A stretch of 34,580 bases of DNA from an uncultured Clostridia bacterium. GTDB taxonomy: Bacteria > Bacillota > Clostridia > Oscillospirales > Ruminococcaceae. Below, piece by piece: positions 1-7,806 of this stretch. The stretch's first letter is position 1; each line of letters opens with the position of its first letter. A program made the translations under genes and the position numbers. The stretch spans positions 30,216 through 64,795 of the forward strand of contig CANRLN010000006.1 of assembly GCA_947631445.1 (NCBI GenBank), in the 5' to 3' direction. The notes under the pieces are model-generated. The model ran no database searches. It was not told the origin of the DNA and saw only the letters and a program-made list of their open reading frames with translations.

Positions 1-1
1 A

Positions 2-373
2 ATTATCGTTGGCGGTTCTAACTACGGTCAAGGTTCTTCCCGTGAACACGCTGCCCTTGCTCCTCTCTATCTTGGAATCAAGGCTGTTTTGGTTAAGTCT
101 TTTGCAAGAATCCACCGTGCTAATCTTATCAATGCAGGAATTTTGCCACTTACTTTTGTAAACGAAAATGACTATGACAAGATTTCACAGGGCGATGAAA
201 TTTCAATTTCTGACGTTCGCAAGGCTATTGAGGAGGGCAAAACAGAACTTGAGGTTGTAAACACAACAACTGGTGCTAAAATCCCCGTTCTTTGTGAACT
301 TACTGGCAGAACAAAGGATATTATCCTTGCCGGCGGACTTCTTGACTATACAAGAGAACAACTTAACAAGTAA
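2..373 (+). CDS. acnA: Aconitate hydratase, C-terminal part (5' end outside window)
   Basis: The open frame enters from the left edge, so only about the last 123 residues are visible. Aconitase interconverts citrate and isocitrate in the cytoplasm. The visible part is the C-terminal swivel domain. It carries the family segment GGSNYGQGSSREHAAL followed by LGIKAVLVKSFARIH and NLINAGILPL, where the serine and arginine of GSSRE bind substrate. The iron-sulfur cysteines lie in the missing part. An ATG/TTG-only reading would start at 89, but the conserved residues upstream show the frame is open from base 2. With icd about 1.3 kb downstream it forms the citrate to 2-oxoglutarate branch, used by many anaerobes for glutamate supply. 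No citrate synthase is visible. Confidence 0.93.
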   Translation: MIVGGSNYGQGSSREHAALAPLYLGIKAVLVKSFARIHRANLINAGILPLTFVNENDYDKISQGDEISISDVRKAIEEGKTELEVVNTTTGAKIPVLCELTGRTKDIILAGGLLDYTREQLNK

Positions 374-387
374 TTGTATTTTATGCT

Positions 388-415
388 TTATCCTCTGTTT
401 TAAAACAGAGGATAA
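388..415 (+). terminator. Perfect hairpin downstream of aconitase
   Basis: A 28-bp perfect palindrome whose arms are TTATCCTCTGTTTT and its complement lies 15 bp after the aconitase stop. The 3' side is AU-rich but has no clean U-run, so it may stabilise or attenuate the transcript rather than stop it fully. The core TTATCCTCTG...CAGAGGATAA recurs at 13989-14016 after glmS. Confidence 0.6.
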
Positions 416-437
416 GTATAAATTTTAAAAATAATAT

Positions 438-1169
438 ATGAATAATAACACAAAATTAAATTGCAATCAGATAAAATACATTGCGATTTTCGCAATGACC
501 ATCGACCATATCGCTTGGGCATTTGTCGACCCTGCAAATCCACTATTGGGCGGTATAATGCACTTCTTTGGCAGAATTACAGGTCCTACAATGGCTTACC
601 TTTTGGCACAAGGCTATCACTACACAAGAGATGTTGGCAAATATACCAAAAGGCTTGGCATCTTTGCAATTATTTCAATAATTCCCTTTACATTCTTTGA
701 AAACGGCACACTCCCTATTTATATTGAAAATGGACATTTGCAAATTCTCCCTATATTCGGAGTGATATATACCCTATTTTTAGGACTTATTGCAATAAGA
801 ATTTGGGAAAATGAAAAATACAGCACAACAAAGAAAAAAGTACTTATAATTCTTTTGTGCTTTGTCTCAATTTTTGGTGACTGGCCTATAATTGATGTGC
901 TTTCGGCTCTTTTCTTTTATATCTACAGAGAAAACAAACTAAAAAAGTGGCTGGCTTTTGCAATTGTAAACCTTTCAATGCATATTCCTATGTTTATTGT
1001 ATCGGGTTTTTCTCAAAGCTGGTTTGAAATTGGAATTTTCCTTGTTCCTATATTAATAGAATTTTTCTACAACGGCAAAAAAGGCAGTAGCAAGCCTTTT
1101 CATAAATGGTTCTTTTATGTTTATTATCCCTTGCATCTTTTGGTGCTTGGAATAATTAGGTGGTGCTAA
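438..1169 (+). CDS. TraX family integral membrane protein
   Basis: A 243-residue protein with about seven or eight hydrophobic segments. The N-terminal IAIFAMTIDHIAW and the C-terminal KWFFYVYYPLHLL, close to the stop, are typical of the TraX family. F-plasmid TraX N-acetylates pilin; chromosomal Firmicutes members are mostly uncharacterised and may acylate other substrates, so the substrate here is unknown. No good Shine-Dalgarno site precedes ATG 438, so the start is less certain than the frame. The next gene begins 3 bp after the stop, which indicates a two-gene operon. A prepilin gene lies 7 kb away, but a link between the two is only speculation. Confidence 0.85.
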   Translation: MNNNTKLNCNQIKYIAIFAMTIDHIAWAFVDPANPLLGGIMHFFGRITGPTMAYLLAQGYHYTRDVGKYTKRLGIFAIISIIPFTFFENGTLPIYIENGHLQILPIFGVIYTLFLGLIAIRIWENEKYSTTKKKVLIILLCFVSIFGDWPIIDVLSALFFYIYRENKLKKWLAFAIVNLSMHIPMFIVSGFSQSWFEIGIFLVPILIEFFYNGKKGSSKPFHKWFFYVYYPLHLLVLGIIRWC

Positions 1170-1172
1170 ATT

Positions 1173-1544
1173 ATGAAATTTAAGGAAATGTGGGAAGAAT
1201 TTCAATACTATATGCTTGACCCCTACCGCAGGCGAAAAGATGAGTTTTCACAGGCGGATAACCCATTTTCACGATACAACGGGGACGGCTCGGAAATGGC
1301 TTTTACTCCTCATATTGTGGGCATTATTTTTGGAATTGCGGTCGGCAGATGGGTTGACTGCGGTTTTTGGGGATATGTTATAAGTGTTGTAATTTGCATA
1401 TTTCTTTTGGGGTTTGCTAAATCCAATGGAATTGACAAACTTTCAATTGAACAATCCGCACGAATGAATTTTATAGCAACCCTTTTAATTACGCTATTAT
1501 TTATAATTCCTGTAATTTTGATAATTTATTTGCTCCCAACTTAA
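1173..1544 (+). CDS. Small membrane protein of unknown function
   Basis: A 123-residue protein not recognised as a known family. It starts with a charged, soluble stretch of about 45 residues (KEMWEEFQYYMLDPYRRR). Hydrophobic segments follow at roughly residues 47-60, 65-82 and 99-121. The start codon lies 3 bp after the TraX stop, so translation is probably coupled and the two proteins may work together. Confidence 0.7.
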   Translation: MKFKEMWEEFQYYMLDPYRRRKDEFSQADNPFSRYNGDGSEMAFTPHIVGIIFGIAVGRWVDCGFWGYVISVVICIFLLGFAKSNGIDKLSIEQSARMNFIATLLITLLFIIPVILIIYLLPT

Positions 1545-1596
1545 ATTAATTTGCAAACAACATAGCATTACTACTTAACAATATACTTAGCTAAAC

Positions 1597-1621
1597 AGCC
1601 TACACAGGCTATTTATAAAAA
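1597..1621 (+). terminator. Weak hairpin before icd
   Basis: AGCCT - ACAC - AGGCT forms a 5-bp stem at 1597-1610, followed by an A/T-rich stretch. It may end the TraX operon, but the stem is short. The 101-bp gap before icd shows no clear promoter. Confidence 0.3.
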
Positions 1622-1645
1622 AATTTTTCAGGAGGTAATTTTACC

Positions 1646-2857
1646 ATGGCAAAAATTCAGATGAAAACACCAATCGTTGAAATGGACGGAGATGAAATGA
1701 CCAGAGTTATCTGGCAGGATATTAAAGACATTCTTATCACTCCTTACATTGACCTTAAGAGCGATTACTACGACCTTGGGCTTGAAAACCGTGAAAAGAC
1801 CAAAGACCAGGTAACGGTTGATTCGGCAAACGCTACTAAAAAATACGGCGTTGCGGTAAAGTGTGCTACAATCACTCCAAACGCTGCAAGAATGCCCGAA
1901 TATAATCTCACTCAAATGTGGAAATCTCCTAACGGCACAATCCGTGCTATGCTGGACGGTACTGTTTTTAGAACTCCAATTCTTGTTAAGGGTATTACAC
2001 CATATATTCCTACATGGACAAAGCCTATTACTATTGCTCGTCATGCTTATGGTGATGTTTATAAAAACGTTGAAATGAAAGTGCCTGAGGGGGCAAAAAC
2101 AGAACTTGTTTGCACCGACAAGGACGGCAACGAAACAAGAGAAACCATTTATAATTTTGAATGTGATGGTATCATTCAGGGACTTCACAACAAGTCTACC
2201 TCTATTGCGTCCTTTGCAAGAGCTTGCTTTAACTTTGCTCTTGACACAAAGCAGGATATTTGGTTTGCTACAAAGGATACTATTTCTAAGAAATATGACC
2301 ATACTTTCAAGGATATTTTTGCTGAAATTTTTGAAACTGAATATAAAGAAAAATTTGAAAAAGCAGGCATTGAATATTTCTACACTCTTATTGATGACGC
2401 TGTAGCAAGAGTTGTTCGCTCTAACGGCGGATTTATCTGGGCTTGTAAAAACTATGACGGCGATGTTATGTCGGATATGGTTGCCACTGCTTATGGCTCA
2501 CTTGCTATGATGACTTCTGTTCTTGTTTCTCCTGACGGCGTTTATGAATATGAGGCTGCTCATGGCACAGTTCAACGTCACTACTACAAGCATCTTAAGG
2601 GCGAGGAAACCTCCACAAACTCGGTTGCTACCCTCTTTGCATGGAGCGGAGCTTTGAGAAAGCGTGGAGAACTTGATGAGCTTCCTGAACTTGTAAACTA
2701 TGCTAATATGCTTGAAAAGGCTACAATCCAGACAATTGAGGACGGAATTATGACAGGCGACCTTTATCTCCTTTCCACACTCGAAAACAAACAGAAGGTA
2801 AACACAAAGGAATTTCTTGAGGCTGTAAACGACCGCCTTTCAAAACTCCTTGGCTAA
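1646..2857 (+). CDS. icd: NADP-dependent isocitrate dehydrogenase
   Basis: A 403-residue enzyme that oxidatively decarboxylates isocitrate to 2-oxoglutarate in the cytoplasm. Length and motifs fit the eukaryote-like homodimeric subfamily: KSPNGTIR at 93-100, GTVFRTPI at 105-112, NYDGDVMSD at 269-277 (with D251, D271 and D275 as likely metal ligands) and the cofactor loop [11 protein letters not shown] at 303-313. The start is fixed by AGGAGG at 1630-1635, ten bases before ATG 1646. It supplies 2-oxoglutarate and NADPH together with the upstream aconitase, and Rex follows immediately downstream. Codon use is rich in GCT/CTT, which suggests good expression. Confidence 0.96.
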   Translation: MAKIQMKTPIVEMDGDEMTRVIWQDIKDILITPYIDLKSDYYDLGLENREKTKDQVTVDSANATKKYGVAVKCATITPNAARMPEYNLTQMWKSPNGTIRAMLDGTVFRTPILVKGITPYIPTWTKPITIARHAYGDVYKNVEMKVPEGAKTELVCTDKDGNETRETIYNFECDGIIQGLHNKSTSIASFARACFNFALDTKQDIWFATKDTISKKYDHTFKDIFAEIFETEYKEKFEKAGIEYFYTLIDDAVARVVRSNGGFIWACKNYDGDVMSDMVATAYGSLAMMTSVLVSPDGVYEYEAAHGTVQRHYYKHLKGEETSTNSVATLFAWSGALRKRGELDELPELVNYANMLEKATIQTIEDGIMTGDLYLLSTLENKQKVNTKEFLEAVNDRLSKLLG

Positions 2858-2878
2858 TTAAATATTATAATATACTGT

Positions 2879-2906
2879 CTTTTCCCTGCCATATGGCAGG
2901 GGAAAG
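2879..2906 (+). terminator. Hairpin after icd
   Basis: CTTTTCCCTGCC - ATAT - GGCAGGGGAAAG forms a 12-bp stem with one G-T wobble, followed by ATTATTATTG. It belongs to a family of similar CCCC/GGGG hairpins in this window. Confidence 0.65.
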
Positions 2907-2933
2907 ATTATTATTGTAATTTATTCTTTTTTC

Positions 2934-2950
2934 CGTCATAAAATATGACG
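2934..2950. promoter_or_regulatory. Palindrome upstream of rex
   Basis: CGTCATA - AAA - TATGACG is a perfect 7-bp inverted repeat about 55 bp before the rex start. It does not resemble the published Rex operator (TTGTGAA/TTCACAA type). It may be an operator for another regulator or an RNA hairpin. Confidence 0.35.
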
Positions 2951-3004
2951 AACAAAAGAACAGATTATAATCTGACTTTTCGTTTTGGGAAAGGGGGAGA
3001 AAAA

Positions 3005-3655
3005 ATGTCAAAAAATCATGGCATTTCCGAGGCAGTTATAAAGCGACTGCCAAGATATTATAGATTTTTAGGGGAACTTTTAAAACAAAATATAGAACGT
3101 ATTTCTTCAAGAAGTCTTGCAGGAAAAATGAAACTCACCGCCTCACAAATAAGGCAGGATTTAAACTGTTTCGGCGGATTCGGTCAGCAGGGCTATGGCT
3201 ATAACGTTTCGGAACTTCACCGTGAAATAGGAAAGATTTTGGGAGTAGACAAAATGTTTCCCACTATTTTATTGGGAGCAGGAAATTTGGGCAAGGCGAT
3301 TGCCGCATCGATTAATTTTTCTGCTCGTGGTTGCAATCTAATTGGAATTTTTGATATTGACAGAGAACTTACTGGAAAGGTTCTTGCAGGAATGAATATA
3401 TACCATACTGACGAGCTGGAAAGTTTTTGCAAACAGTACAAACCAACTGTTGCGGTGCTTTGCACCCCAAAGGCAACCACCCAAGCAACGGTTGAACAAC
3501 TGCATAATTTTGGGGTTACGGCATTTTGGAACTTTAGCCACTATGATTTAACACCGGATTATGACAATGCAGTTGTGGAAAATGTGCATTTGGGCGACAG
3601 CTTGCAAACACTTACATACAAAATGAATGTGCTAAGCGAAAAAGAAAACATATAA
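3005..3655 (+). CDS. rex: Redox-sensing transcriptional repressor Rex
   Basis: A 216-residue protein that senses the NADH/NAD+ ratio and represses fermentation and respiration genes when NADH is low. The N-terminal winged helix begins with ISEAVIKRLPRYYRFL and contains SRSLAGKMKLTASQIRQDL. The Rossmann part carries GAGNLGKAI at residues 91-99 and binds NAD(H). An earlier in-frame ATG at 2945 exists, but GGGGGAG lies just before ATG 3005 and family members start with MSKN-like sequence, so 3005 is chosen. It sits between icd and an ABC-F gene, each separated from it by a hairpin. No Rex operator was found in the window, including upstream of the rnf genes. Confidence 0.95.
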   Translation: MSKNHGISEAVIKRLPRYYRFLGELLKQNIERISSRSLAGKMKLTASQIRQDLNCFGGFGQQGYGYNVSELHREIGKILGVDKMFPTILLGAGNLGKAIAASINFSARGCNLIGIFDIDRELTGKVLAGMNIYHTDELESFCKQYKPTVAVLCTPKATTQATVEQLHNFGVTAFWNFSHYDLTPDYDNAVVENVHLGDSLQTLTYKMNVLSEKENI

Positions 3656-3663
3656 AAATATAA

Positions 3664-3694
3664 TTATTTGCCCCGCCTATGACGGGGCAAATAA
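3664..3694 (+). terminator. Hairpin after rex
   Basis: TTATTTGCCCCG - 7-nt loop - CGGGGCAAATAA gives a 12-bp perfect stem right after the rex stop. It is followed by A/T-rich sequence but no long U-run. Confidence 0.65.
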
Positions 3695-3732
3695 ACAATT
3701 CTTTAAAACTAAAAACAAAGGAAAGATAAAAT

Positions 3733-5652
3733 ATGCTTGTAAACATAGAAAATATTTATAAATATTTTAACGGTGAACCAATTTTAAAAAATATAAATTT
3801 ATCTATTGAGGACAAAGAAATTTATGGACTTGTGGGCAAAAATGGTTGCGGAAAGTCCACCCTGCTAAAAATAATCAATGGCGAAATGGATTTTGACAAG
3901 GACGAACTCGGCAATGGAAATATCGCTTTTGCAAACAATTTAAAAATTGGCTTTATGCACCAAAACAGCGGTCTTGAATCGGGTTGCACTATCAAAGAGG
4001 AAATTCAAAAATCTTTTGACGAACTAAATAAAATTTTAGAGCGAATGAAAGAAATTGAAAAGCAGATGGCGGAGCTTACCGAACATGGCAAAGAATATGA
4101 AAATCTTGCCAATGAATATGCTGAAAAATCTGCATATTTTGAGGCAAGGGACGGCTATAATATGAAAACCAAAATAAACATGGTGCTTAGCGGTATGGGG
4201 TTTTCGGAATATGATAGAAGCCAGATTGTTTCATCACTATCGGGAGGAGAGAAAACCCGTCTTGCTCTTGCAAAACTGCTTCTTGAAGAACCCGACCTGC
4301 TAATTCTTGACGAACCAACAAACCACCTTGATTTTAAAACACTTATGTGGCTGGAGGATTATCTAAAAGGCTTTAAACATACTGTGCTTATGGTGTCGCA
4401 TGACAGATATTTTCTTGACAAACTTTGTACAAGGATTTGCGAGATTGAGAATGGCAGACTTACCCAATATAACGGCAATTATTCTAAATATATATTGCAA
4501 AAAAAATCCAATGTTGCAAGACAATTGAAAGAATATGACGACCAACAGAAAGAAATAGCAAAACTGGAAGATTATATTGCAAGAAACAAGGTTAGAGCAA
4601 GCACAGCTAAAATGGCACAAAGCCGTCAAAAAGCATTGGACAAAATCGAGCGTATCGAAAAGCCGGATATAACCACACAAATTCCAAAATTAAAAATAGA
4701 ATATGATATTGAGCCAACTAAAGTTGTGCTTAATCTTGAAGATTGTGATTTGACGGTCGGAAAGGGAATGGCACAAAAAAGACTTGTTGAAAGCATTAAT
4801 CTTGAGCTTAGACGTGGTCAAAAAATTGGTATTATCGGCGAAAATGGTATTGGAAAATCTTCGCTACTCAAAACTATTTTGGGAATAAATCCCCATAACA
4901 AGGGCAAAATTGAATGGGGAATGAATGTTAAAAAAAGCTATTTCGACCAAGAGGGAGCAACTCTTGCCCCTGCAAACACGGTAATTTCAGAAATGCAATA
5001 TCGTTTTCCGGGAACTTCGGACGGGATTTTAAGAAAGGTTCTTGCAGGGGTGCTTATTACGGGTGAGGACGTTTTTAAGCCAATTAGTGTGCTGAGTGGC
5101 GGAGAACGTGCTAAACTCTGTTTTGCGATAATGTCAATGGAGAGGGGCAACTTACTGATTTTGGACGAACCAACCAACCACCTTGATTTGGTGGCAAAAG
5201 ACGCATTGGAACAATCGCTTGCCGATTATACTGGAACAATACTACTTGTTTCGCACGACAGATATTTGCTAAACCATGTTCCCGACAGAATTTTTGAACT
5301 CACCCCCGAGGGCGGAACGCTTTATGAGGGCAAATTTGACGATTATTTAAAACAAAAGCAACAAGCAGAAATTCAATTACAAACCGAAAACACAGAAGAT
5401 AAAATCAAAAATCTTGAAAAGCCTGCCTATAAATCCAAACAACAACGCCGTGAACAAGCCGAAAGACGCAATAGAATTTCCGCTCTTGAAAAAGAAATTG
5501 AACAGCTGGAACAGCAGGCAAAAAGCCTTGAACAAGAAATTGCAGGCGGAAATAGCGACTATGAAAAGCTTAATGAAAACTGCATAAAGCTTGAGGAAAT
5601 CAAAAAGATTATTAACGAAAAAACAGATGAGTGGCTTGAGCTTTCAGAATAA
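3733..5652 (+). CDS. ABC-F family ATPase (ribosome-associated, YdiF/EttA-like)
   Basis: A 639-residue soluble protein with two ABC domains and no membrane segment, as in ABC-F translation factors that act at the ribosomal exit site. Domain 1 has GKNGCGKST near residue 35 and LSGGEKTRLALAKLLLEEP then LILDEPTNHLD near 165-196. A charged linker (KLEDYIARNKVRASTAKM) follows near 275-295. Domain 2 has GENGIGKSS, LSGGERAKLCF and LILDEPTNHLD. The last 90 residues are a Lys/Glu/Gln coiled coil. AAAGGA precedes ATG 3733. Size and layout resemble Bacillus YdiF, probably a housekeeping member, but a role in drug protection cannot be excluded. Its last codons are repeated downstream at 6211-6245. Confidence 0.93.
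   Translation: MLVNIENIYKYFNGEPILKNINLSIEDKEIYGLVGKNGCGKSTLLKIINGEMDFDKDELGNGNIAFANNLKIGFMHQNSGLESGCTIKEEIQKSFDELNKILERMKEIEKQMAELTEHGKEYENLANEYAEKSAYFEARDGYNMKTKINMVLSGMGFSEYDRSQIVSSLSGGEKTRLALAKLLLEEPDLLILDEPTNHLDFKTLMWLEDYLKGFKHTVLMVSHDRYFLDKLCTRICEIENGRLTQYNGNYSKYILQKKSNVARQLKEYDDQQKEIAKLEDYIARNKVRASTAKMAQSRQKALDKIERIEKPDITTQIPKLKIEYDIEPTKVVLNLEDCDLTVGKGMAQKRLVESINLELRRGQKIGIIGENGIGKSSLLKTILGINPHNKGKIEWGMNVKKSYFDQEGATLAPANTVISEMQYRFPGTSDGILRKVLAGVLITGEDVFKPISVLSGGERAKLCFAIMSMERGNLLILDEPTNHLDLVAKDALEQSLADYTGTILLVSHDRYLLNHVPDRIFELTPEGGTLYEGKFDDYLKQKQQAEIQLQTENTEDKIKNLEKPAYKSKQQRREQAERRNRISALEKEIEQLEQQAKSLEQEIAGGNSDYEKLNENCIKLEEIKKIINEKTDEWLELSE
5618..5652 (+). repeat. Direct repeat copy 1: 3' tail of the ABC-F gene
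   Basis: This is the authentic end of the ABC-F gene, encoding KTDEWLELSE-stop. It matches 6211-6245 at 32 of 35 positions. Confidence 0.9.
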
Positions 5653-5679
5653 TTATATAATGAAAGGTGGTGTAAATTT

Positions 5680-5940
5680 ATGATGTATGAATATATGACT
5701 TTGGGGGACGGTACAGAGATTGTACACTCTCAAATTTTAGAGGATAACAAAATTATTGTCAATTTTGAACGTCCCACAGAAAATGGTTTTGACAATGCAA
5801 GATGCGAACTTCCCAGTTATAAGTGGATAAGCATTAATGGATATAGCGATGAGGAAATAGCATTGTTTAATAGTATAATAGAACGTAACGCGCACTTAAT
5901 TTATAAGTATGCCAAAGAGGGTGGTGTGAAATTTGCCTAA
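5680..5940 (+). CDS. Small acidic protein paired with DUF4160 protein, possible antitoxin
   Basis: An 86-residue protein with no recognised fold; typical segments are FERPTENGFD and LPSYKWISINGYSDEE. It begins 27 bp after the ABC-F stop, with AAAGGTGG upstream of two consecutive ATG codons (5680 and 5683); either could be used. It overlaps the following DUF4160 gene by 8 bp, so the two are translationally coupled. Two small overlapping genes with one DUF4160 member often behave like toxin-antitoxin or defense pairs. Which partner would be the toxin is not known, so the antitoxin role is inference. Confidence 0.6.
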   Translation: MMYEYMTLGDGTEIVHSQILEDNKIIVNFERPTENGFDNARCELPSYKWISINGYSDEEIALFNSIIERNAHLIYKYAKEGGVKFA

Positions 5941-6211
5941 TTTATTTACAGTTTGTGGATATAAAATATATTTTTGGAGCAATGAAAACGGCGAACCTAT
6001 ACACGTTCACATAGCTAAAGGAAAACCCACACCAAATTCAACTAAAGTTTGGTTAACAAAAGCGGGAGGCTGTTTTGTTGCAAGCAATAGTGGCAGAATA
6101 CCCAAAAAAATACTAAATGAATTGTTGGAAATTATAAATGCACAATATTTTTACATTTGTGAAAAGTGGAAAGAACACTTTGTTACAGATGAAATACACT
6201 TTTATTGTTAA
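5933..6211 (+). CDS. DUF4160 family protein, toxin-antitoxin-like module
   Basis: A 92-residue protein with the DUF4160 hallmark EPIHVHIAKGKPTPNSTKVW near residues 21-40 and a C-terminal YFYICEKWKEHF. The first reasonable start is TTG 5933, preceded by AAAGAGGGTGG, and it overlaps the upstream gene. DUF4160 proteins are frequent in two-gene modules on mobile or defense islands; a biochemical activity has not been firmly assigned. The gene ends where a second copy of the ABC-F gene tail begins, so the pair looks like an inserted cassette. Confidence 0.75.
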   Translation: MPNLFTVCGYKIYFWSNENGEPIHVHIAKGKPTPNSTKVWLTKAGGCFVASNSGRIPKKILNELLEIINAQYFYICEKWKEHFVTDEIHFYC

Positions 6212-6245
6212 AAAAACATATGAATGGCTTGAACTTTCAGAATAA
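6211..6245 (+). repeat. Direct repeat copy 2: detached ABC-F gene tail
   Basis: The sequence matches 5618-5652 at 32 of 35 positions. Read in the same frame it encodes KTYEWLELSE-stop. Two of the three differences are third-position changes in Glu codons (GAG to GAA). The copy therefore looks like the tail of a homologous coding sequence, not random similarity. It directly precedes the hairpin terminator at 6254-6282. Confidence 0.9.
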
Positions 6246-6253
6246 AAAAAATT

Positions 6254-6282
6254 CCTGCTTGTTTTTCAACAAGCAGGTTTTT
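6254..6282. terminator. Bidirectional terminator, repeat copy 1
   Basis: CCTGCTTGTT - TTTC - AACAAGCAGG is followed by a T-run on the + strand and by the complement of AAAAAAA on the - strand. It can serve the forward ABC-F/DUF4160 side and the reverse YafQ module. A near-identical copy lies at 7033-7065. Confidence 0.88.
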
Positions 6283-6329
6283 ATATTTTATTTTCGGGCG
6301 GTTCATTGATTTCTCAAAGTGCTATTTTA

Positions 6330-6605
6330 TTAAAATAAATCACTATGTGTACCTGTGCGTTCAAGTGATAAAACAAGTTCATTATTGTAAACTTTGTAAA
6401 CCAAAAGCCAATCATTTTGAATATGACATTCTCTAAAACCTTTAAAATTACCAATTAATTCATGGTCTTTATTTTTAGCTGGAAGTGGCTTTTGTGTTGC
6501 AATCATATCCACAATGTTTTCTAAAACATTAATATCAAGTCCACGTTTTACAGCTTTTCGCAAATCTTTGCGAAAGCGTGAAGTTGAAACGACTTCTAAT
6601 CTCAT
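6330..6605 (-). CDS. YafQ-family type II toxin (RelE/ParE superfamily mRNA interferase)
   Basis: A 91-residue ribosome-dependent mRNA endonuclease by family. Characteristic blocks are FRKDLRKAVKRGLD, LPAKNKDHELIGNFKGFREC and HIQNDWLLVYK, and it ends in RTGTHSDLF. H48, H61, D65, W66, H87 and F91 line up with the active-site residues known for E. coli YafQ. The ATG overlaps the antitoxin stop by four bases (ATGA), the usual coupled arrangement. The gene points toward the terminator at 6254-6282. Confidence 0.94.
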   Translation of the reverse strand: MRLEVVSTSRFRKDLRKAVKRGLDINVLENIVDMIATQKPLPAKNKDHELIGNFKGFRECHIQNDWLLVYKVYNNELVLSLERTGTHSDLF

Positions 6606-6838
6606 TCGTCGCCACCCTCACTCATTATGTCATTAAACATTTCCCTCACAGTAGCATAACGTTTAGCCGGAATTTTTCCATTAATAATATCTTCCATTTC
6701 CTGCATTGCTTCGATTGTTTCTTTGTTTGGTATTTCAGAATTAAGTGAAACAATACCTTGCAAGATGAGATTTACAGCTTTTAACTGTTCTTCATTAAGC
6801 ATCTCAATCATAGTTAATGTTTGTTCTTTTGTACTCAT
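6602..6838 (-). CDS. Antitoxin partner of YafQ-type toxin
   Basis: A 78-residue protein with a helical N-terminal part (MSTKEQTLTMIEMLNEEQ) and a C-terminal RYATVREMFNDIM that would wrap the toxin. It is not a clear DinJ/RelB match by eye, so the role comes from overlap with the toxin gene. A TTG 18 bp further upstream is in frame, but GGAAAGGGTG is centred between the two and fits ATG 6838. Such antitoxins usually repress their own operon together with the toxin. Confidence 0.8.
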   Translation of the reverse strand: MSTKEQTLTMIEMLNEEQLKAVNLILQGIVSLNSEIPNKETIEAMQEMEDIINGKIPAKRYATVREMFNDIMSEGGDE

Positions 6839-6884
6839 AAAATTCACCCTTTCCAAGACAAATAAACATAATTTTCTTAATATT

Positions 6885-6913
6885 ATTATATCATTTTTTT
6901 AAGCAAAAGTCAA
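6885..6913 (-). promoter_or_regulatory. Promoter of the YafQ module
   Basis: On the - strand, TTGACT (6908-6913) and TATAAT (6885-6890) are separated by 17 bp, about 45 bp upstream of the antitoxin start. Confidence 0.8.
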
Positions 6914-7002
6914 GAGTTTTTTTATAAAAGTCATAGAAATCAACTTTTTGATTTAAGTAAAATTATTAAATAAAATTATTTTAAAAGAATTTTTAAGTAT
7001 AT

Positions 7003-7020
7003 TTTAGGAGTTGTTAATTA
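7003..7020. repeat. Cassette boundary repeat, copy 1
   Basis: TTTAGGAGTTGTTAATTA lies upstream of the YafQ module promoter and abuts the second terminator copy. It matches 7807-7824 at 16 of 18 positions. Confidence 0.7.
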
Positions 7021-7065
7021 GAATAAAAAATTCCTGCTTGTTTTTCAACAAGCAGGTCTTTTTAT
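7021..7065. terminator. Bidirectional terminator, repeat copy 2
   Basis: GAATAA followed by A residues and CCTGCTTGTT - TTTC - AACAAGCAGG repeats the sequence of 6240-6285. It starts at what would be the last two codons of the ABC-F gene (GAA TAA). It now terminates vapC on the - strand. Confidence 0.88.
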
Positions 7066-7463
7066 ACCCAATTTTCTAATTTCAAGTCGGGAACACGTTC
7101 AAACTCTCGTGTGTTGTTGGTTACAAGGGTTAATTTATTCGCTCTTGCATGAGCTGCAATAAGCATATCCATAGTTCCTATAGGTGTTCCTCGCTTTTGA
7201 AGATATGCACATATTTTCCCATACTCTATAGCAGATAAATCATCAAACGGAAGAACGGTTAAAGCAGTAAGCAATTGTGCAAGTGCTAATTCATTCTTTT
7301 CAGGGCAAGAACTTTTTTCAACTCCATGTTTTAATTCTGCTAATGTTATAGCAGAAATACACAAACCCTCGCCATTTATAAACTCCTGTTTAAACTTTTC
7401 AAGCACGCTTTCAGGCTTTTTTTTAATAGTATAGATACAAATATTAGTATCAAGCATTTTCAT
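7062..7463 (-). CDS. vapC: VapC toxin, PIN-domain ribonuclease
   Basis: A 133-residue PIN-domain RNase; family members cleave tRNA or rRNA with Mg2+. The acidic site is visible: D5 in MLDTN, E43 in ITLAELKHG, and D99 in GTMDMLIAAHA. The terminal VTNNTREFERVP block is typical of the FitB/VapC group; the fourth acidic position is an Asn, as is common there. It overlaps vapB by four bases (ATGA). The stop codon lies within the flank of the downstream terminator. Confidence 0.95.
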   Translation of the reverse strand: MKMLDTNICIYTIKKKPESVLEKFKQEFINGEGLCISAITLAELKHGVEKSSCPEKNELALAQLLTALTVLPFDDLSAIEYGKICAYLQKRGTPIGTMDMLIAAHARANKLTLVTNNTREFERVPDLKLENWV

Positions 7464-7687
7464 AAACTTTCCCTTTCTGTCGGTTCATTATATCTTCCGT
7501 CCTGCATAAAATCGTCTGTAAATCCGTTAATTCCATTAACAAAATTTTTCCACAATTTTTCTTTTGGAGTTAAAACTATCGATTCGCCTAAACGCTGTAT
7601 AACAACCTCGTCCACGGAAAATCTATATTTTTTTGGAAGCCTTACCGCTTGGCTTCTACCAGTTTCAAAAATCTTTGCCATTTCCAT
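7460..7687 (-). CDS. vapB: VapB antitoxin, AbrB/SpoVT-type DNA-binding
   Basis: A 75-residue antitoxin. The N-terminus AKIFETGRSQAVRLPKKYRF is the hallmark of swapped-hairpin AbrB-type VapB proteins, which bind operator DNA. The C-terminus is the toxin-binding tail. GAAAGGTGG, 8 bp upstream, selects ATG 7687; the in-frame GTG at 7699 falls inside that ribosome site. The operon is expected to be autorepressed through the inverted repeat just upstream. Confidence 0.94.
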   Translation of the reverse strand: MEMAKIFETGRSQAVRLPKKYRFSVDEVVIQRLGESIVLTPKEKLWKNFVNGINGFTDDFMQDGRYNEPTERESL

Positions 7688-7720
7688 AAAATCAACCACC
7701 TTTCAAAAACTTTTATAAAT

Positions 7721-7744
7721 AATATATATCATTTGGTATATATT
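7721..7744. promoter_or_regulatory. Probable VapBC operator
   Basis: AATATATA - 8 bp - TATATATT is a perfect inverted repeat just downstream of the vapBC -10 box, where a VapBC complex would block transcription start. The operator role is inferred from position. Confidence 0.55.
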
Positions 7745-7745
7745 T

Positions 7746-7774
7746 ATTATAGCACATTTTTTTTAAAATGTCAA
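7746..7774 (-). promoter_or_regulatory. Promoter of vapBC
   Basis: On the - strand, TTGACA (7769-7774), a 17-bp spacer ending in TGC, and TATAAT (7746-7751) make a near-consensus extended -10 promoter. Confidence 0.85.
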
Positions 7775-7806
7775 TAGTTATTTTAAATATCTTATAAAAA
7801 ACATAA

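Noticed and set aside
7003-7065. Integron attC site between toxin-antitoxin cassettes
   Set aside because: No RYYYAAC/GTTRRRY core pair frames the hairpin, and no integrase is present; the hairpin is better explained as a duplicated terminator.
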